From RH-AL1 sp965277355 (GTDB taxonomy: Bacteria > Pseudomonadota > Alphaproteobacteria > Rhizobiales > Beijerinckiaceae): a DNA stretch of 64,000 nt. A program made the position numbers and the translations under genes. The first letter of the stretch is position 1. Each line of letters starts with the position of its first letter. Under the pieces are notes generated by a model. The model was not told the origin of the DNA. It did no database searches and worked only from the letters and a program-made list of their open reading frames with translations. The stretch covers positions 1,426,001 through 1,490,000 of the forward strand of contig CBDICN010000001.1 in assembly GCA_965277355.1 (NCBI GenBank), given 5' to 3'. Of this stretch, positions 25,243-33,459 are shown one piece after another.

Positions 25243-26169
25243 ATGACGCTGGTCGTCTTCACCAACGTCGTCCTCTCGATCATCGTCACCTCGACCCCAC
25301 TCCTGCTCGCCGCGACCGGCGAACTCGTCGTCGAGAAGTCCGGCGTGCTGAACCTCGGCGTCGAGGGCATGATGCTGGTCGGTGCGGTCTGCGGCTTCGC
25401 CCTCGCCTTCAAGACCGGCAGCCCGACGCTCGGCGTGCTCGGCGGCATGGTCGGCGGCGCGCTGTTCTCGCTGCTGTTCAGCGTGCTCGCCTTGAGCTTT
25501 CTCGCCGCGCAAGTGCCGTCCGGCCTGGTGCTCACCATCTTCGGCACGGGACTCAGCGCCCTCATCGGCGCCGGGTACGTCGGCAATTCGACGACCCGTC
25601 TGCCGCAGCTCGACATCCCCGGCCTCAGCCATCTGCCCCTGATCGGGCCGGTCCTATTCGGCGAGGACATCCTCGTCTACCTGAGCTTCGCGGCGGTCAT
25701 GCTGGTGCACGTCGTCTTGACTCGGACGCACGTGGGGCTCGTGCTGCGCGCCGTCGGCGACTCGGCGGATGCCGGTCACGCGCTCGGCTACGACGTGATC
25801 AAGGTGCGCTATTTGGCGACGACCTTCGGCGGCGGCATGGCCGGTCTCGCCGGCGCCTACATGTCGCTTGCCTACAATACGAGTTGGGCCGAGAACATGA
25901 CCGCGGGCCGCGGCTGGATCGCGCTGGCTCTGGTCGTGTTCTCGATGTGGCGGCCGTTCTGGCTCGTCCTCGGCGCCTATCTGTTCGGCGCGATCATGTA
26001 CATGTCGTTCTACCTGCAGGGGCTTGGCATCGCGATCCCGTCGCAGTTCATCTCGGCCCTGCCCTATCTCGCCACGATCGTCGTGCTCGTGATCATCTCC
26101 TCGAACAAGGCGCGCATCCGACTCACCGCGCCGGCCTGCCTCGGCAAGACGTTCCACGCGACGAGCTGA
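25243..26169 (+). CDS. BMP-type ABC transporter permease 2
   Basis: ATG 25243 follows GAAGGAG. The 308-residue protein has about eight helices and the YufQ-type motif GELVVEKSGVLNLGVEGMMLVGAV near residue 25, then VGDSADAGHALGYDVIKVRYLATTFGG. It is the second membrane subunit of the importer, ten bases after permease 1. The operon ends here and converges on the adenine deaminase gene with nine bases between stops. Confidence 0.93.
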   Translation: MTLVVFTNVVLSIIVTSTPLLLAATGELVVEKSGVLNLGVEGMMLVGAVCGFALAFKTGSPTLGVLGGMVGGALFSLLFSVLALSFLAAQVPSGLVLTIFGTGLSALIGAGYVGNSTTRLPQLDIPGLSHLPLIGPVLFGEDILVYLSFAAVMLVHVVLTRTHVGLVLRAVGDSADAGHALGYDVIKVRYLATTFGGGMAGLAGAYMSLAYNTSWAENMTAGRGWIALALVVFSMWRPFWLVLGAYLFGAIMYMSFYLQGLGIAIPSQFISALPYLATIVVLVIISSNKARIRLTAPACLGKTFHATS

Positions 26170-26178
26170 TCGCTTGCC

Positions 26179-27981
26179 CTACTCGAACAGCGGGACGAGT
26201 TCCATCTGCGGCACCAAGACGAGGCCCTTGTCGGTGAGGCGGATCTCGGGAATCACCGCGAGCGGGATCAGGTTGAAGCCCATGTAGGGGATCGTGCAGC
26301 CCGCCGCCTGCCACGCCCGCTTCACCGCCTTCATGTCTTCGGCGACCTTTGTGACGCGCGCATCGGAGAGAAGCCCGGCGATCGGCAGCCGCACCATTGC
26401 TTGCACCCCGCCGTCGGCGACGACGCAGACCCCGCCCTGGGCCGCGGCGATCGCGTCGAGCGCGACGCGCATGTCGGCCTCGTTGGTGCCGGCGACGATG
26501 ACGTTGTGGCTGTCGTGGCCGACGCTCGAGGCGACCGCACCGCGCGCGAGGCCGAAATCCTTGAGGACGCCGTGCGCGACGTTGCCCGGCGATTTCCCGT
26601 GCCGCTCGACCACCGTCACGAAGCAGAGGCCGTGCTCGCGCATCGCGTCCGCCCAACCGCCGAAGTCTTCGACAGCCACCTTGTCGTAGAACAGCGCGAT
26701 GCCCGGCAGCGCAGTGCGGATGGCGTTGATCGTCCTCGCGTTGGCGGCCCAATTCGGCGTCAGCCGCGCGACGGTGGGCAGGTGCACGGTCGAGAACGCG
26801 ACCTCGGGATAGCGGTAGCGGTTCGACAGTGCCGCATCGAGGCGCGGCGTGATGCGGCGATCCTCGACGACGAGCTCACCGCCATACCAGGTGCAACGCG
26901 GCTTCAGGTCGTCCTCCATCAGGACGAGATCGGCCCTGCGGCCGCCGCCGAGCCCGCCGATCTCGCTCTCGAGCCCGAAGCGGGTCGCGCCGTGCAGCGA
27001 GCCCATCGACCACGCCGTCTCCGGCGGGAGGCCGGCGTCGCGCGCCTCGCGGACCACCCAGTCGAGCCCGAACATCAGCAAGTCGTCGGCGTCGCGATCG
27101 TCGGTGCAGACCGCGATGCGCTTGTGTGAGGCGCCAAGCTCGGTGATCGCCCGGATCGCCTGCGGCAGGCTATGCCACGGCGTCGTCGGCGGGCCGCCGC
27201 GCAGGAAGATCCAGACCCCGGCCTCGAGCAGGTCGTCGGCGATCTCGCGGTCGATTGCCTCGTGCGTGTCGGTGACGCCGGAAGCGGCATAGGCCGCGAC
27301 GAACTCGCGGCCGTAGACGTGCCCGGAGACCGGGCGACCGCGGCGCAGCGCCTCCGCGATGATGGCGTGCGCGCGCGCGTCGCCGCTCGTGACGGGCACG
27401 AAATCCATCTTCTCCCCGAGTGCCAGGGCCTCGGGCCAGCGGTCGAACAGCGCGCCGATCTTCTCGGGCGTGAGGTCGCCGCCGGCGGTCTCCAGCGCGG
27501 GTGACGTCGCCGGTACGGTGCTCGGCACGGTCAGGTAGATCGACAGCGGCGCCTGTCGCGCATCCTCGAGCATCGCCTCGACGCCGGCGACGTCCATGAC
27601 GTTGCCGATCTCGTGGCTGTCGCAGAAGATCGTCGTGGTGCCGTTAAGGAGCGCCGCCTCGGCATAGGCGCAGGCCGTCACCATCGAGGATTCGATATGC
27701 AGGTGCGGGTCGACGAGACCGGGTCCCAAAATGCCGCCGCGCGCGTCGTAGGTCGGCGCGGCGCCGCCCGACGCCTTGTGCGCGCCGGCCGGCTTCAACG
27801 CGGCGATGCGACCGCCGGCGACCCAGATCTCGCGTTCGGGCAGGAGGCGCTCCGAATAGGTGGACAGCGCACGCGCGCCGGTGATCACCAGGTCCGGCGC
27901 GGCCCGGCCGGAGGCAACATCCGCCAGACGGCGAGTCATCGTGTGCAACGGTGCGACGGCGAAACGATCGAGGCGGGTCAA
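26179..27981 (-). CDS. ade: adenine deaminase
   Basis: TTG 27981 is chosen because GGAGG stands five bases upstream (27987-27991) and the resulting 600 residues match the family; the open frame extends 77 codons further without support. Motifs: GPGLVDPHLHIESSM (metal His pair), TTIFCDSHEIGNV, GHVYGREF, TDDRDADDL and a C-terminal VGHDSHNVIVAGTNEADM. The enzyme converts adenine to hypoxanthine and ammonia, which xanthine dehydrogenase then oxidises. A weak GG-N10-GC element (28004-28017) precedes it. Confidence 0.92.
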   Translation of the reverse strand: MTRLDRFAVAPLHTMTRRLADVASGRAAPDLVITGARALSTYSERLLPEREIWVAGGRIAALKPAGAHKASGGAAPTYDARGGILGPGLVDPHLHIESSMVTACAYAEAALLNGTTTIFCDSHEIGNVMDVAGVEAMLEDARQAPLSIYLTVPSTVPATSPALETAGGDLTPEKIGALFDRWPEALALGEKMDFVPVTSGDARAHAIIAEALRRGRPVSGHVYGREFVAAYAASGVTDTHEAIDREIADDLLEAGVWIFLRGGPPTTPWHSLPQAIRAITELGASHKRIAVCTDDRDADDLLMFGLDWVVREARDAGLPPETAWSMGSLHGATRFGLESEIGGLGGGRRADLVLMEDDLKPRCTWYGGELVVEDRRITPRLDAALSNRYRYPEVAFSTVHLPTVARLTPNWAANARTINAIRTALPGIALFYDKVAVEDFGGWADAMREHGLCFVTVVERHGKSPGNVAHGVLKDFGLARGAVASSVGHDSHNVIVAGTNEADMRVALDAIAAAQGGVCVVADGGVQAMVRLPIAGLLSDARVTKVAEDMKAVKRAWQAAGCTIPYMGFNLIPLAVIPEIRLTDKGLVLVPQMELVPLFE

Positions 27982-28073
27982 GGCAACCTCCTTGTGGCGG
28001 AACGCATCGCGCGAGCCTCGACGGTTGGGGCGCACCATGCAAATCTCGGTGCGGCGCGCGGCCTTGCGAGCAT

Positions 28074-28089
28074 AGGCATGGCCTTTGCC
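28074..28089 (+). promoter_or_regulatory. candidate sigma-54 promoter of guaD operon
   Basis: AGGCATG-GCCT-TTGCC has the invariant GG and GC exactly spaced and a complete TTGC. The TTGC ends 36 bases before ATG 28124 of the short frame that precedes guanine deaminase. Confidence 0.55.
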
Positions 28090-28123
28090 TGACGCGTGAG
28101 GCATTTCGATCCCGGCGAGGTCC

Positions 28124-28234
28124 ATGAGCGTTCTGACGGAAGAGATCAAGCTGCCGCCGATGCCTCCGGGCTTTCTCGAAAAGCGTTCGGCGGTCTTCCT
28201 CTTCAAGTTCATCTACGTCGACGCGGGGGGCTGA
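28124..28234 (+). CDS. 36-residue frame directly upstream of guaD
   Basis: ATG 28124 follows GCGAGG and opens a 36-codon frame that begins MSVLTEEIKLPPMPPGF and ends FKFIYVDAGG. Its stop is four bases before the guaD ATG, in the transcript predicted from the sigma-54 motif at 28074. I recognise no family. It may be a leader peptide, a real small protein, or the fused ends of a gene with an internal deletion like the NCS2 remnant nearby. Confidence 0.4.
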   Translation: MSVLTEEIKLPPMPPGFLEKRSAVFLFKFIYVDAGG

Positions 28235-28238
28235 ACGC

Positions 28239-29588
28239 ATGGTCGGCCCGGCGCCAAACCGCCATGCGCTTCGCGGCCGAGTCGTGTCATTTCGCGGCGA
28301 TCCTTTCCAGGACGGCTCGGAGACCGCGCTCGACGCGCTCGACGACGGTCTCGTGGTGATCGAAGGCGGCCGGATCGCCGCCGCCGGCGCCTATGCCGCG
28401 CTCGCGCCAAGCCTCGACACCGGCGTCCAAGTCACGCATTACGAGAACGCGCTGATCTGCCCGGGCTTCGTCGACACTCACGTACATTACCCGCAGATGC
28501 AGATGATCGGCGCCTACGGCGAGCAACTGCTGGCCTGGCTTGACAAATACACGTTCGTCACCGAGGCGCAGTTCGTCGACAAGGCGCACGCCGAAGCGAT
28601 CGCCAAGCTGTTCTTTCGCGAACTGCTCCGCTGCGGCACCACGACGGCGGCGGTCTATTGCACGGTGCATCCGCAGTCGGTCGACGCGTTCTTCGAGGAG
28701 TCGGAGCGCTACGGTACCCTGATGGTTGCCGGCAAGGTCCTGATGGACCGCCACGCGCCGGACAAGCTGCTCGATACCGCCCAGCGCGGCTTCGACGAGA
28801 GCGAGGCCCTCATCCGGCGATGGCACGGCACAGGCCGCAATCTGTATTGCGTCACCCCGCGCTTTGCCCCGACCAGCACCGAAGCCCAGCTCGACGCCGC
28901 CGGCGCGCTTCTGAAGGCGCATGACAATGTCTTCATGCAGACGCACCTCAGCGAGAACGTCGCCGAGGTCGAATGGGTCAAGCAGCTCTTTCCGAAACGG
29001 TCGAGCTATCTCGACGTCTATGCCCACGCCGGGCTCGCGCAGAGGCGCTCGGTCTTCGGCCACGCCATCCACCTCAGCGAGGAGGATTTTTGCACCTGCC
29101 ACGCGACCGGGGTCGCGCTTTCGCATTGCCCGACGTCGAACCTCTTCCTTGGAAGCGGCCTGTTCCGACTGTTCGAGGCGCAGAATCCGCGGCGTCCGGT
29201 ACGCGTCGGTCTGGGGACCGACGTCGGCGCCGGCACCAGCCTGTCACAGCTGAAGACGCTCGGCGAGGCCTACAAGGTGGCCGCCCTGAGCGGCCGCAAG
29301 CTCGATGCTGTCCAGGCCTTCTATCTCGCCACAGCCGGTGGCGCCCGCTCCCTCTACCTCGACAAACGGATCGGCAGGGTCGCGGCAGGCTGCGACGCCG
29401 ACCTCTGCGTTCTCGACTTGAAGAGTTCGCCGCTGCTCGCCTTCCGGATGGACTATTGCGAGAGCCTGGAGGACATCCTGTTCGTGCTTGTCACGCTCGG
29501 CGATCATCGCACGGTGCGCGCCACCTACGTGGCGGGACAATGCGTCTACGATCGCTGCGCCGCCGATCCGTTCCGCTACGCGGGCTGA
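28239..29588 (+). CDS. guaD: guanine deaminase (amidohydrolase type)
   Basis: A 449-residue zinc amidohydrolase. Landmarks: CPGFVDTHVHYPQMQMIG (HxH and the PQ recognised in guanine deaminases), YCTVHPQSVDAFFEES, CVTPRFAPTSTEAQ, QTHLSENVAEVEWV, GHAIHLSEEDF, and LGTDVGAGTSLSQL with the catalytic Asp. It hydrolyses guanine to xanthine and ammonia, feeding Xdh. Its 3' end overlaps the convergent xanthine dehydrogenase gene by 13 bases. Confidence 0.95.
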   Translation: MVGPAPNRHALRGRVVSFRGDPFQDGSETALDALDDGLVVIEGGRIAAAGAYAALAPSLDTGVQVTHYENALICPGFVDTHVHYPQMQMIGAYGEQLLAWLDKYTFVTEAQFVDKAHAEAIAKLFFRELLRCGTTTAAVYCTVHPQSVDAFFEESERYGTLMVAGKVLMDRHAPDKLLDTAQRGFDESEALIRRWHGTGRNLYCVTPRFAPTSTEAQLDAAGALLKAHDNVFMQTHLSENVAEVEWVKQLFPKRSSYLDVYAHAGLAQRRSVFGHAIHLSEEDFCTCHATGVALSHCPTSNLFLGSGLFRLFEAQNPRRPVRVGLGTDVGAGTSLSQLKTLGEAYKVAALSGRKLDAVQAFYLATAGGARSLYLDKRIGRVAAGCDADLCVLDLKSSPLLAFRMDYCESLEDILFVLVTLGDHRTVRATYVAGQCVYDRCAADPFRYAG

Positions 29589-32314
29589 TCGCTCGCGCGG
29601 CGCGCCTCATCCTTCGCGACGACATGGCGGTAGAGCTCGTCGGCGGCGAAAGGCGTCCGCGTCGGGCGCACGCCGGTCGCGTCGCGGATCGCGTTGCCGA
29701 GCGCGGCGGCGATCGGGTTGTAGGGGCTCTCGCTCATCGACTTGGCGCCAAGCGGGCCGACGGTGTCGTAGGTATCTGCGAAATGGACCTCCGTGCGCGG
29801 CACGTCGGCAAAGGCCGGGATATGATAGTCGCGGAAGGCGGCGTTCGAGACGCGTCCCTCGGCATCGATCCGCACCTCCTCGTAGAGCGCCGCGCCGATC
29901 GCCTGGGCCACCCCGCCCTCGACCTGCCCGCGGCACTGCAGCGGGTTCATCACCGTGCCCGCATCGGCCGCGTGAATGCTGCGCAGGATGCGGACGACGC
30001 CGCTCTTGCGATGTACGGCCACCTCGAAGGCCTGCACGTTGAAGGCGACGGAGCGCGGCGTTCCGTTCGCGCGGCCGTCGGCGTCGAGCGCGACGCCAGC
30101 CTCCGCGGCGCGGGCAGCGAGGTCGGACAGGCAGGCCTCGTGACCGGGCCACGCGATGCTGTCGTGACCGAGGGCGCAGCCGTTGCGGGGCGTTCCGAAC
30201 GTCTCGGTCGCGAACTCCAGGATTCTGGCCTCAAGGGCTTCCGCCGCCCGATGCGTCGCCATCCCCGCGACCACGGTGCCGGTGCTGCCGTAGGCCCCGG
30301 TGTCGTGCCGCACCACGTCCGTGTCCGACTGGTGGACGCGGATGCGGTCGATCGTCGTTCGCAGCGCGGAGGCGGCGATCTGCGCATGCACGGTCGTCGT
30401 GCCGTTGCCGAACTCCGCGGTGCCGACGTAGAGCTCGTAGCCGCCGTCGGCGGCGAGCCGGATCGCGCAGTCGGCGAAATGACCGCGCGGCGGGATCGTT
30501 TCGATCATGCCCACGGCCATGCCGCGCCCGATCAACCAGTCTGCGCCGACATCCGACCGTGCCACGGCGTCGAGCGCCGCCTCGGCCTTGTCGAGGCACT
30601 GGTCGAGCCCGTAGCTGCCGTATTCGATGTCGTGCGCGCCGACATCCCAGGAGACCATAGGATCGCCCGGCACGACCACGTTCAGACGTCGGAAAGCAAA
30701 AGGGTTGATCCCTAGGCGCGCGGCCACCTCGTCGATCGCCGATTCAATGGCGAAGTTCGTCTGGCTCAGCCCGTAGCCGCGAAAGGCGCCGGCCGGCAAA
30801 GTGTTCGTGTAGACCGCGAGCGCATCGACCTTCTTGTTCGGGCAGCGATAGAGCGCGACCGCCTCGCCGGCGCCGTGAAACATGACTCCCGGTCCGTGGT
30901 TGCCGTAGGCGCCCGTATTCGACAGCATGCGCATGGCGATCGCCGTGAGGCGCCCGTCGCGGCGCCCGCCGATCTTGACCGTGACGCGCATCGGATGGCG
31001 GGTCGTCGTCGCCGCGAACTGCTCCGCGCGGGTGAGGTCGAGCTTGACCGGGCGCCCCGTCCGCAGCACGGCCAGCGCGACGATGTCCTCGGTGAGCATC
31101 TCCTGCTTGCCGCCGAACCCGCCGCCGACGCGCGCCGCGAAGACCCGGACCCTGTCGCGCGGCAGATCGTAGAGATCGGCGAGCGCGCCGCGGATCAGGA
31201 ACGGGACCTGCGAGCTTGTGCGCAGGGTGAGGCGGCCGTCCTCGCCGAGCCAGCCGATCGCCCCGTGCGTCTCCAACGCCGCGTGCTGCACCCGCTGCGT
31301 CTCGAAGGTTTCCTCGTAAACCATGTCCGCCTCGGCGAAGCCCGCCTCGACATCGCCGATCCCGCCGTGCACCTCGGCGACAATGTTGCGACCGGCGTTG
31401 GCGATCCGGCTCGACGCCGGCTTGTCGTGGACGACGGGCGCGCCCGGCCGCACGGCCTCCTCGGGGTCGAGAACGGCGGGCAGACTCTCGTAGTCGACGC
31501 GAACGGCGTCCCGCCCGGCCTCGGCGGCCGCTTCGGTCTCGGCGATGATCGCGGCAACCCTTTGGCCGGCGAAGCGGATGACCGGGTCGAGCACCATCGT
31601 GTCGTCCGGGTCGTCGGTCCAGTTCTCGTGCCGCGCCGTCGAGAAATGTTTTCTCGGCGCATCCGCGTGGGTCAGCACCGCGACTACCCCAGGCATAGCC
31701 AGCGCCGCGCTAACGTCGATGCCGGCGATTCGCGCGGACGCATGCGGCGAACGCAGGATCTTCATGTGCAGCAGGCCGTCCACAGCCACGTCCATCGTGT
31801 AGCTCGCCGACCCAGTGACGATCGCGGGGCCCGCGGGCGCCCCCAGGCTGCGGCCGGTCGCCTCACCCGGCGCGGCAACCTCGACGTGGCGGACGCCGTC
31901 GATCGCGTCCGCGATCGCCCGATACCCGGTGCATCGGCAGAGATTGCCCTTGAGCGCGATCGACAGGGCGCGCCGCTGCGCCTGGTCGAGACATACGGAG
32001 GTCATCACCATGCCGGCCGTGCAGAAGCCGCACTGGAACCCCTGCGCGTCGAGGAAGGCTTGTTGCATCGGGTGCAGCGCGTCGGGACTCGCCAACCCCT
32101 CGATGGTGGTCACCTCGCGTCCACGCGCGCGGGACGCCGACATTACGCAGCTGTGCACGGGTTCACCGTCGAGATGCACCGTGCAGGCGCCGCAGTCGCC
32201 GGAGTCGCAGCCCTTTTTGACACCGAACCAGCCGAGCTGGCGCAAATAGCTACGCAGGCACTGGCCCGGGCGCGGCTCCTCGGCGAAGGACTTGCCGTTG
32301 ACGGTTACAGTCAT
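29576..32314 (-). CDS. xdhB: xanthine dehydrogenase, fused [2Fe-2S] and molybdopterin subunit
   Basis: ATG 32314 overlaps the FAD-subunit stop (ATGA), giving 912 residues. Residues 1-140 are a two-cluster ferredoxin domain: Cys36, 41, 44, 56 (GCDSGDCGAC...SC) and Cys95, 98, 126, 128 (CGFC, CRC). From about 160 comes the Moco domain with ARVGGGFGGKQE, AGAFRGYGLSQTN and a C-terminal GAKSMSESPYNP, where the usual GVGEP around the catalytic Glu is changed but a Glu remains. Fusing the iron-sulfur and Moco parts while keeping FAD separate is uncommon. Hypoxanthine/xanthine oxidation to urate is inferred from neighbours. Confidence 0.88.
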   Translation of the reverse strand: MTVTVNGKSFAEEPRPGQCLRSYLRQLGWFGVKKGCDSGDCGACTVHLDGEPVHSCVMSASRARGREVTTIEGLASPDALHPMQQAFLDAQGFQCGFCTAGMVMTSVCLDQAQRRALSIALKGNLCRCTGYRAIADAIDGVRHVEVAAPGEATGRSLGAPAGPAIVTGSASYTMDVAVDGLLHMKILRSPHASARIAGIDVSAALAMPGVVAVLTHADAPRKHFSTARHENWTDDPDDTMVLDPVIRFAGQRVAAIIAETEAAAEAGRDAVRVDYESLPAVLDPEEAVRPGAPVVHDKPASSRIANAGRNIVAEVHGGIGDVEAGFAEADMVYEETFETQRVQHAALETHGAIGWLGEDGRLTLRTSSQVPFLIRGALADLYDLPRDRVRVFAARVGGGFGGKQEMLTEDIVALAVLRTGRPVKLDLTRAEQFAATTTRHPMRVTVKIGGRRDGRLTAIAMRMLSNTGAYGNHGPGVMFHGAGEAVALYRCPNKKVDALAVYTNTLPAGAFRGYGLSQTNFAIESAIDEVAARLGINPFAFRRLNVVVPGDPMVSWDVGAHDIEYGSYGLDQCLDKAEAALDAVARSDVGADWLIGRGMAVGMIETIPPRGHFADCAIRLAADGGYELYVGTAEFGNGTTTVHAQIAASALRTTIDRIRVHQSDTDVVRHDTGAYGSTGTVVAGMATHRAAEALEARILEFATETFGTPRNGCALGHDSIAWPGHEACLSDLAARAAEAGVALDADGRANGTPRSVAFNVQAFEVAVHRKSGVVRILRSIHAADAGTVMNPLQCRGQVEGGVAQAIGAALYEEVRIDAEGRVSNAAFRDYHIPAFADVPRTEVHFADTYDTVGPLGAKSMSESPYNPIAAALGNAIRDATGVRPTRTPFAADELYRHVVAKDEARRASDQPA

Positions 32315-33135
32315 GCCGAGCCGCCGGACAGCTCCGCCAGGACCTCCTCCGCAAAGACGTGGGTCATGTGGCGGCGCCAGTCCGGGCGCCCGTGGATGTC
32401 GTCGTAGTAGTCGGAATACGGGATCGCGACATCGATGATTGTCGACAGGGTGGCGGGCGCTACGCCTTCCGACGGCACCACGCGTCGCGGCCGGCGCGTC
32501 GCCGCCGTGACATTGAGCACGACACGCGCCTGCGCATCGCGCGTGCCGATCACGAGAGCGCCCGACCGGCCTTGCGGAGTCAGCGAGATGCGGCGAAACG
32601 CCGTGACGCGCCGCATCGCCTCTGCGCCGATCTCGATGCCGCGCAACACCTCGCCGCGTGCGAGGGACGTCCGCTGCGGGCCGGTCACGAAGTCGAGGAC
32701 GGGGACCCGGCGCTCGGACCCATCTGGGACCCAAACAACGCAGGTGGCGTCGAGCGCGGCGCCAAGCGAGATCATCGGGCCGGCCGGCAGGCCCACGCAG
32801 ATATTGCCGCCGACGGTGGCGACGTTCCAGATCTTGAACGAGGCGAGAAAGGCGTGACAGCACTGGCTGATCAGCGGACCGGCTCGCCAATCCACCGGAT
32901 AGGTGAACGCCTCCAAGGTGGCAACCGGGCAGGTCGCGGCGACGAACAGGCCCGCGTCCGTCATCTCGATCGGCGGCCAATCGAGCGCGGTCAGATCGAT
33001 CAGCCGCGTCAACGAGGGCCGCGGCTCGGAAAAGAGCCAGGTGCCCCCGGCGAGCCAGGTGTCTCCGGCAAGGAGGGCGGGCAACTCGTCACGCGTCTTC
33101 GGCTGCTCGAACGATCCGACCGAGTTGAGATCCAT
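32311..33135 (-). CDS. xdhA: xanthine dehydrogenase FAD-binding subunit
   Basis: ATG 33135 gives 274 residues; MDLNSVGSFEQP opens the domain and the frame 18 bases upstream is less likely. The PCMH-type FAD motifs LLAGDTWLAGGTWL (pyrophosphate loop) and FLASFKIWNVATVGGNICVGLPAGPMISL (second FAD loop) are clear, followed by the CO_deh_flav_C domain from about 160. It passes electrons from the iron-sulfur clusters to NAD. Upstream, CGGCCCG-CAAT-GTGCT on the minus strand (33176-33161) is a weaker candidate -24/-12 promoter. Confidence 0.91.
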   Translation of the reverse strand: MDLNSVGSFEQPKTRDELPALLAGDTWLAGGTWLFSEPRPSLTRLIDLTALDWPPIEMTDAGLFVAATCPVATLEAFTYPVDWRAGPLISQCCHAFLASFKIWNVATVGGNICVGLPAGPMISLGAALDATCVVWVPDGSERRVPVLDFVTGPQRTSLARGEVLRGIEIGAEAMRRVTAFRRISLTPQGRSGALVIGTRDAQARVVLNVTAATRRPRRVVPSEGVAPATLSTIIDVAIPYSDYYDDIHGRPDWRRHMTHVFAEEVLAELSGGSA

Positions 33136-33459
33136 GTCCCGACCTTTCCGCATGGCTCAAAGCACATTGCGGGCCGGCCAAGCGAGCGGCGGCTTGTCTC
33201 ATGGTGTCTTGATCGACCTCGATCCGCCGCGTCCGGCCTCGGCTCACCGGTATCGCCGATTACCCGTGCCAACCATCCCTTCTGGAACATGCGCGGCTTC
33301 GGCATCGAGTTGTCACGACGGCGACCGACTGACGTCCTTCATCTGCGCGGTCGACCAGCTCGCTTTCGACGATAGCACCGGGTCTCGTCGCCCTTGCCGA
33401 CGCCACCAAAAATCCCGACCATCCGATGGTGAACCCAAACCCTGGCAAGGAGCGCTCCA
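33136..33459. other. divergent intergenic region between xdh and FMN reductase
   Basis: This 324-base stretch separates the divergent xdhA and FMN reductase genes. It contains the weak sigma-54-like element for xdhA (33161-33176). Open frames crossing it have no recognisable family. No hairpin, tRNA or repeat was seen. Confidence 0.45.

Noticed and set aside
28004..28017. GG-N10-GC element upstream of adenine deaminase read as sigma-54 promoter
   Set aside because: Only GG/GC and part of the boxes match (AGGCTCG-CGCG-ATGC); such minimal matches are frequent by chance in GC-rich DNA. Kept as weak only.
27982..28212. N-terminal extension of adenine deaminase to 28212
   Set aside because: Not family-like and crosses the 36-codon frame and the sigma-54 motif; TTG 27981 has a perfect RBS.
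32315..32980. Very long minus-strand frame (1134 codons) extending xdhB upstream across xdhA
   Set aside because: Its first 220 codons are an out-of-frame shadow of the FAD subunit; the ATGA overlap at 32311-32314 gives the real start.
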